Below, piece after piece: positions 59,966 through 64,000 of a DNA stretch of 64,000 nt. Position 1 is the first letter of the stretch, and each line of letters starts with the position of its first letter. Below the pieces are notes generated by a model. The model was not told the DNA's origin and did not search any database. It saw only the letters and a program-made list of their open reading frames with translations. The stretch is taken from positions 2,232,001 to 2,296,000 of the forward strand of contig NZ_CP090145.1 in assembly GCF_023008245.1 (NCBI RefSeq). The letters run 5' to 3'. This stretch comes from Flavobacterium sediminilitoris. Its GTDB lineage: Bacteria; Bacteroidota; Bacteroidia; Flavobacteriales; Flavobacteriaceae. The translations under genes were made by a program, and so were the position numbers.

Positions 59966-60247
59966 ATGGAGATTAAAGATAATGAATTACTGCGTCAATT
60001 TGAAATAACTACTGATTCTGGACTTGTTTCAATTGAATATTCCTTACAAGAGCGAAAGATTTTTTTAACCAAATTTTGTGAAAATGAAAATGAAGATGAA
60101 GAACTACATAATGATTTTATTAAAAATGTACTAGCAATTGCAGAAGATAGAAAATTAAAAGTGGTTCCTACTCATTTAAAATTAATTAAATTTTTCAGGA
60201 AAAACAGAAAGTATCAAGAGATGCTTCCTCCAGGAATTAAAATATAA
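59966..60247 (+). CDS. YjdJ-type GNAT-like acetyltransferase
   Basis: The 93-residue protein has the short GNAT form seen in the YjdJ family: a beta sheet (SIEYSLQERKIFLTKF) with a C-terminal AEDRKLKVVPTHLKLIKFFRKN helix ending in YQEMLPPG. The acetyl-CoA loop is modified. Substrate is unknown. Confidence 0.8.
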   Translation: MEIKDNELLRQFEITTDSGLVSIEYSLQERKIFLTKFCENENEDEELHNDFIKNVLAIAEDRKLKVVPTHLKLIKFFRKNRKYQEMLPPGIKI

Positions 60248-60280
60248 AAAAACGTCTCTTTTAGAGACGTTTTTTTGTAC
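60247..60280. terminator. Bidirectional terminator
   Basis: Stem AACGTCTCT/AGAGACGTT (60251-60259 with 60263-60271) with T runs on both strands, between convergent genes. Confidence 0.88.
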
Positions 60281-60288
60281 TCTATTTA

Positions 60289-60903
60289 TTATTCAAATAA
60301 TACAGATCCTTTTATTTCAACTTCACTCCAAGTCTTACTAATACCATCAGCTCCTTTGTGTAAATCAAAGCAAACTTTATTAAGTGCCGCAATAGCGTCT
60401 TGAGCTCCAAAATCTTCTAGATTAATAATTGAATTTACTGAAAATTTATTATTTGTAAATTCATGAGAAACTTCCATTTGCTTAGTAACATCATTTAAAG
60501 TAAGGGTTAAAAAACATTTTCCATCTCTAAAATTAAAAGTTCCTCCAATAGCTTCAGTATTTTTTAAAGCACTAAAGAAAAATTCTTTTAATTTTCCATC
60601 TCTAATAGGATCATTTGTAAAAACACTACTAACAGGTATTGAAAATGAAGCTCCTTCTAAAATAGCTTCTGGTGTTTCTCCGTTTTGAGTATTTTTTAAT
60701 GCTATTTCTTTAAAACTTCCTCCAACAGGAACTTTGTCTGTAGTTTTATATGCGGTCCAATTCACTTTTGTAGAATCAGATACGATTTTTAGTCCTGTTA
60801 TTTCTGTTTTAGTTTCTTCAACGGGTGTTTCTTTTTTTTCTTCTTTTTTACAACTTGTAACTAATAATGCTACTGTAAATGCAATTAATGCTATTTTTTT
60901 CAT
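60289..60903 (-). CDS. YceI-like lipoprotein
   Basis: The 204-residue protein (start ATG at 60903) has a lipobox VTSC (Cys18), a short Lys/Glu linker and a YceI-like lipocalin-type beta barrel (TKVNWTAYKTTDKVPVGGSFKEIAL, GKCFLTLTLNDVTKQMEVSHEFTN). YceI proteins bind isoprenoids or other lipids in the periplasm. It stands alone. Confidence 0.85.
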   Translation of the reverse strand: MKKIALIAFTVALLVTSCKKEEKKETPVEETKTEITGLKIVSDSTKVNWTAYKTTDKVPVGGSFKEIALKNTQNGETPEAILEGASFSIPVSSVFTNDPIRDGKLKEFFFSALKNTEAIGGTFNFRDGKCFLTLTLNDVTKQMEVSHEFTNNKFSVNSIINLEDFGAQDAIAALNKVCFDLHKGADGISKTWSEVEIKGSVLFE

Positions 60904-61055
60904 ACTGTTTAATTTAATTTCTCCCAAAGATACTAAGAAAGTGCTGCTATAACAAAATACACTTGTTAAAGATTCGTAAATATTTTAATATTTAGACTAT
61001 CGTAAATGTATCTACATTTTTATAATTGGCGCATTTTCAAATTGAATTATTACGT

Positions 61056-61063
61056 TATCTTTG
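61056..61063 (+). promoter_or_regulatory. -7 box of the ABC-F gene
   Basis: TATCTTTG lies 68 bp before ATG 61132, giving a leader of about 65 nt. Confidence 0.55.
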
Positions 61064-61131
61064 CACCTTCAAAATTTTAGCTGTTATTAATGTTTTCAGA
61101 CATTTAACTTCTAATTCTTAACTTTTTAAAG

Positions 61132-62766
61132 ATGATTACAGTAAATGATATTGCCGTAGAATTTGGTGGAACAACACTTTTTAGTGATGTAACTTTTGCA
61201 ATTAATGAAACCGATAAGATTGCTCTTATGGGTAAAAACGGAGCAGGAAAATCTACATTATTAAAAATTGTAGCAGGTGAAAACAAGCCTACTCGTGGTG
61301 TAATTTCGGCACCAAAAGAAGCTGTAATTGCTTATTTGCCACAACATTTATTAACAGCAGATAATGCTACTGTTTTTGAGGAAACATCAAAGGCATTTGC
61401 TGAAGTTTTCAAAATGAAGGATGAAATTGATGAGATTAATGAGCAATTGACAATTCGTACGGATTATGAAAGTGATGCTTACATGAAATTGATTGAAAGG
61501 GTTTCTGAGCTTTCTGAGAAATTTTATGCTATTGAAGAAGTTAATTATGAAGCCGAAGTAGAGAAAGTTTTAAAAGGATTGGGTTTTGAAAGAAAAGATT
61601 TTAATAGATCTACAACTGAATTTTCTGGAGGTTGGAGAATGCGAATAGAACTTGCAAAGATTTTATTAAAAAAACCGGATTTAATTTTATTAGATGAGCC
61701 AACAAATCACTTGGATATGGATAGTATTCAATGGTTAGAAGATTTTTTAATTAATCAGGCTAAAGCAGTAATGGTAATTTCTCACGATAGAGCTTTTGTG
61801 GATAACATCACAAATAGAACGATTGAAGTTACAATGGGAAGAATTTACGATTATAAAGCAAAATATTCTCACTATTTAGAATTAAGAAAAGATAGAAGAG
61901 TACACCAACAGAAAGCTTATGATGAACAGCAAAAATTCATTGCAGATAATCAAGCATTTATTGATCGTTTTCGTGGTACTTTTTCTAAAACAGACGCTGT
62001 TCAATCGCGTGTGAGAATGTTAGAAAAGCTTGTACCAATAGAAGTTGATGAAGTTGATACCTCTGCTTTGAAATTAAAATTCCCACCTTCTGTTCGTTCA
62101 GGTCAATATCCAGTTGTGGTAAAAGATTTAGATAAAAGTTACGGTGATAAAGTGATTTTTAAAGACGCTAACATTGTTATAGAAAGAGGAGAAAAAGTTG
62201 CTTTTGTAGGTAAAAATGGAGAAGGAAAATCGACCATGATAAAAGCCATTATGAAAGAGATTGAAATTAATGGAGGTAGTGTAGAAATAGGGCATAATGC
62301 CCAAATAGGTTATTTTGCTCAAAATCAAGCTTCATTACTAGATGGTGATGCTACTATTTTTGAAACGATTGATAGAATTGCAGTTGGAGACATTCGTACT
62401 CAAATTAAAAATATTTTAGGTGCTTTTATGTTTCAAGGTGATGATATTCAAAAGAAAGTAAAAGTGCTTTCTGGAGGAGAAAAAACGCGTTTGGCAATGA
62501 TTAAACTGTTATTAGAGCCTGTGAATTTGTTGATTTTAGATGAACCTTCGAATCATTTAGATATGAAAACGAAAGATATTATAAAAGATGCTTTACGTGA
62601 TTTTGATGGAACTTTAATCTTAGTTTCTCACGATAGAGATTTCTTAGATGGATTAGCTACAAAAGTTTTCGAATTTGGAAACAAACGTGTTAAAGAACAT
62701 TTTGAAGATTTAAAAGGTTTCTTAGAAATTAAAAAAATGGATTCATTAAAAGAAATTGAGAAATAA
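61132..62766 (+). CDS. ABC-F ATPase
   Basis: The 544-residue protein has two nucleotide-binding domains without membrane parts: Walker A MGKNGAGKST (about 36) and GKNGEGKST (about 360), signature FSGGWRMRIELA and LSGGEKTRLAM, Walker B LLDEPTNHLD and LDEPSNHLD. The interdomain linker (about 220-300) is the ribosome-contacting part of ABC-F factors such as Uup and EttA. It acts in translation, not transport. Confidence 0.95.
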   Translation: MITVNDIAVEFGGTTLFSDVTFAINETDKIALMGKNGAGKSTLLKIVAGENKPTRGVISAPKEAVIAYLPQHLLTADNATVFEETSKAFAEVFKMKDEIDEINEQLTIRTDYESDAYMKLIERVSELSEKFYAIEEVNYEAEVEKVLKGLGFERKDFNRSTTEFSGGWRMRIELAKILLKKPDLILLDEPTNHLDMDSIQWLEDFLINQAKAVMVISHDRAFVDNITNRTIEVTMGRIYDYKAKYSHYLELRKDRRVHQQKAYDEQQKFIADNQAFIDRFRGTFSKTDAVQSRVRMLEKLVPIEVDEVDTSALKLKFPPSVRSGQYPVVVKDLDKSYGDKVIFKDANIVIERGEKVAFVGKNGEGKSTMIKAIMKEIEINGGSVEIGHNAQIGYFAQNQASLLDGDATIFETIDRIAVGDIRTQIKNILGAFMFQGDDIQKKVKVLSGGEKTRLAMIKLLLEPVNLLILDEPSNHLDMKTKDIIKDALRDFDGTLILVSHDRDFLDGLATKVFEFGNKRVKEHFEDLKGFLEIKKMDSLKEIEK

Positions 62767-62796
62767 TTTCTATTTTGTGCTCTTAAACTATAAAAA

Positions 62797-63063
62797 ATGA
62801 CAAGAGAAGAGCAAGTAAAGTTTTGCATGTTATGTAAAAATAGAAAAATGGATTTCCAACAAGGCTTACTATGTAGATTGACAGATAAACAAGCTGATTT
62901 TGAAGAAAGTTGTGCTTCTTTTATTCCTGATGAAACGCATAATATAGTTAAGCCATCTTATGTTCCTGTTGAGAATGAAGAAAGTTTTAATTGGAAAACT
63001 GCATTATCTGTAATTCTTATAATTTTTGCTGTTATTCGTTTGATTTATAGATTGTCGAAATAA
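62797..63063 (+). CDS. Small membrane protein with Cys-rich N-terminus
   Basis: The 88-residue protein has a CMLCKNRKMDF... CRL... C N-terminal segment (three or four Cys, perhaps metal binding) and one C-terminal membrane helix (ALSVILIIFAVIRLIY). It lies 30 bp after the ABC-F gene. Conserved in flavobacteria as I recall; function unknown. Confidence 0.75.
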   Translation: MTREEQVKFCMLCKNRKMDFQQGLLCRLTDKQADFEESCASFIPDETHNIVKPSYVPVENEESFNWKTALSVILIIFAVIRLIYRLSK

Positions 63064-63072
63064 AGAAATATA

Positions 63073-63103
63073 AAAAAGCATGGTTTTTTAACTATGCTTT
63101 TTA
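63073..63103. terminator. Bidirectional terminator
   Basis: Stem AAAGCAT/ATGCTTT (63075-63081 with 63094-63100), with GGTT/AACT extending it. Confidence 0.8.
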
Positions 63104-63766
63104 CATTTTTATATTCCAAATTTTTAAAAGGTCAATAAATTTTTCTAAAACTACTTTGTTAACCGTACCATCATTGCAATTTTTTAAATAAAATAAAGGA
63201 GCATAATGAGAGTATGAGTTGTATTTATTGTTTTGTATAAAAGTAATACTGTATCCGTTATTGTCAGTAATATAACAACCACTAACTTTATTTGTTTTGT
63301 TCTTAAAATCAGATTGATTGTAGTTTTGAAAATCGATAGTTTGTTTTGATATTAATGATTTTAATAACTCTTCTTTTTCTAAATCATTTAATTTAATTTC
63401 TTCAATAGTACTTTTGTATTTTTCTCCTTTTAAATATGCTTTAGGAATTTTTTCTTTAAAAGCTTTTATGTTTTTGTTGTCTGAAAAAATATAGTGAAAT
63501 TGATCATCATAAGCTAGCCAACCATAACTTATAGAAATAGTAACACAAATATCATTTTTATTTAATTTACAAGGTAATTTTATGGTTTCATCGTCAAATG
63601 AGCTTTTTAAATTTAAAAATAATATACTGTCAGTAGTGCTTGACTTAGATGAAATTTCAGAAATAGATTTTTCATTTTTTATTTTAATTGCGTTATTGTC
63701 TGTCGTTTTAACTTCTTTTTTGCAAGAGTAAAAAAAGGTAATTAATATTATGAATACTATTCTCAT
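63101..63766 (-). CDS. Lipoprotein, unknown
   Basis: The 221-residue protein (start at 63766) has a lipobox FYSC (Cys15) and a Lys/Ser-rich linker before a soluble domain with GWLAYDDQFHYIFSD and SGCYITDNNGYSITF. No family recognised. It overlaps the adjacent terminator by a few bases. Confidence 0.75.
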   Translation of the reverse strand: MRIVFIILITFFYSCKKEVKTTDNNAIKIKNEKSISEISSKSSTTDSILFLNLKSSFDDETIKLPCKLNKNDICVTISISYGWLAYDDQFHYIFSDNKNIKAFKEKIPKAYLKGEKYKSTIEEIKLNDLEKEELLKSLISKQTIDFQNYNQSDFKNKTNKVSGCYITDNNGYSITFIQNNKYNSYSHYAPLFYLKNCNDGTVNKVVLEKFIDLLKIWNIKM

Positions 63767-63824
63767 TGTTTTTTTATAAATTTTCAACAATAATTGTACC
63801 CTAAATTTTTAAAACTAATATTTT

Positions 63825-64000
63825 TTATTTTTTCGTCCATTTTTCAAAGCCTATAGCCGAAGATTTTATTTCTTTTTGCCAATGTTTTCCATGCTCTGAA
63901 TTAAGTTTTTCAAAAACGATAGCATTTTTATTTTCATATTCTTCAAAATTAATAGGAGCTAGACAACCAAAATCATGATACTGAATATTATATTTTTTAG
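63825..64000 (-). CDS. Partial gene at window edge, unknown
   Basis: The last 57 codons of a leftward gene (KKYNIQYHDFGCLAPINFEE to GFEKWTKK) run off the right end. The composition is soluble and charged. No family recognised. Confidence 0.6.
   Translation of the reverse strand, partial: KKYNIQYHDFGCLAPINFEEYENKNAIVFEKLNSEHGKHWQKEIKSSAIGFEKWTKK

Overview
The window is AT-rich DNA (about 30% G+C by eye) from a member of the Bacteroidota, very probably the family Flavobacteriaceae. Evidence: promoters of the TTG-N19-TAnnTTTG type, no Shine-Dalgarno sequences, a type IX secretion sorting domain, a TonB-like C-terminal domain, and typical flavobacterial housekeeping genes (apt, rpmH, carB, tcdA-like, ybaB, an ABC-F ATPase). 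I cannot name the genus.

Layout. Bases 1-1569 are host chromosome with two small divergent genes. Bases 1570-40045 are a complete-looking 38.5-kb prophage inserted in the 3' end of a tRNA-Arg(ACG) gene; a 13-bp core (GTGACCTCGACAG) occurs at both ends, and the phage integrase lies next to the tRNA. The phage runs: divergent repressor/Cro-like pair; early genes (LuxR-type regulator, primase-helicase, Dam-like methylase); an inserted gene-cassette array with its own tyrosine recombinase (8913-12094); a HicAB toxin-antitoxin pair; an origin-like repeat region (12.9-13.2 kb); head genes (S49 protease, capsid, tail-tube-like protein); terminase; portal and connector genes; a fibre-like gene; a lysis block (holin, CHAP endolysin, likely unimolecular spanin); a block of small accessory genes; then tape measure and distal tail genes. 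It looks like a siphovirus, since no sheath gene is visible. Bases 40046-64000 are host chromosome.

Most interesting signals. (1) Four consecutive gene cassettes, each beginning with a core that matches the inverse core at its own end, separated by long imperfect hairpins like integron attC sites. They are inserted precisely into a phage gene and followed by a tyrosine recombinase without the integron-integrase-specific insertion. (2) Two 125-138-nt leaders (18482-18619 and 30489-30613) that share almost no stem sequence but fold into the same H-type pseudoknot, each starting just downstream of a good promoter: a candidate new structured RNA. (3) A cytosine methyltransferase cassette in which a second reading frame also encodes a family-like protein. 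(4) A CTGTCCTATTTT motif in front of five late transcription units, three times exactly 41 nt before the start codon. (5) An iteron-rich, AT-rich region that resembles a replication origin.

How it works together. The repressor and its operators hold lysogeny. After induction the LuxR-type protein and primase-helicase start the lytic programme, and late units are probably switched on through the CTGTCC motif. Accessory units with their own promoters and terminators (the DUF4468-like gene, the pseudoknot-led small genes, HicAB) look like morons that can be expressed in the lysogen.
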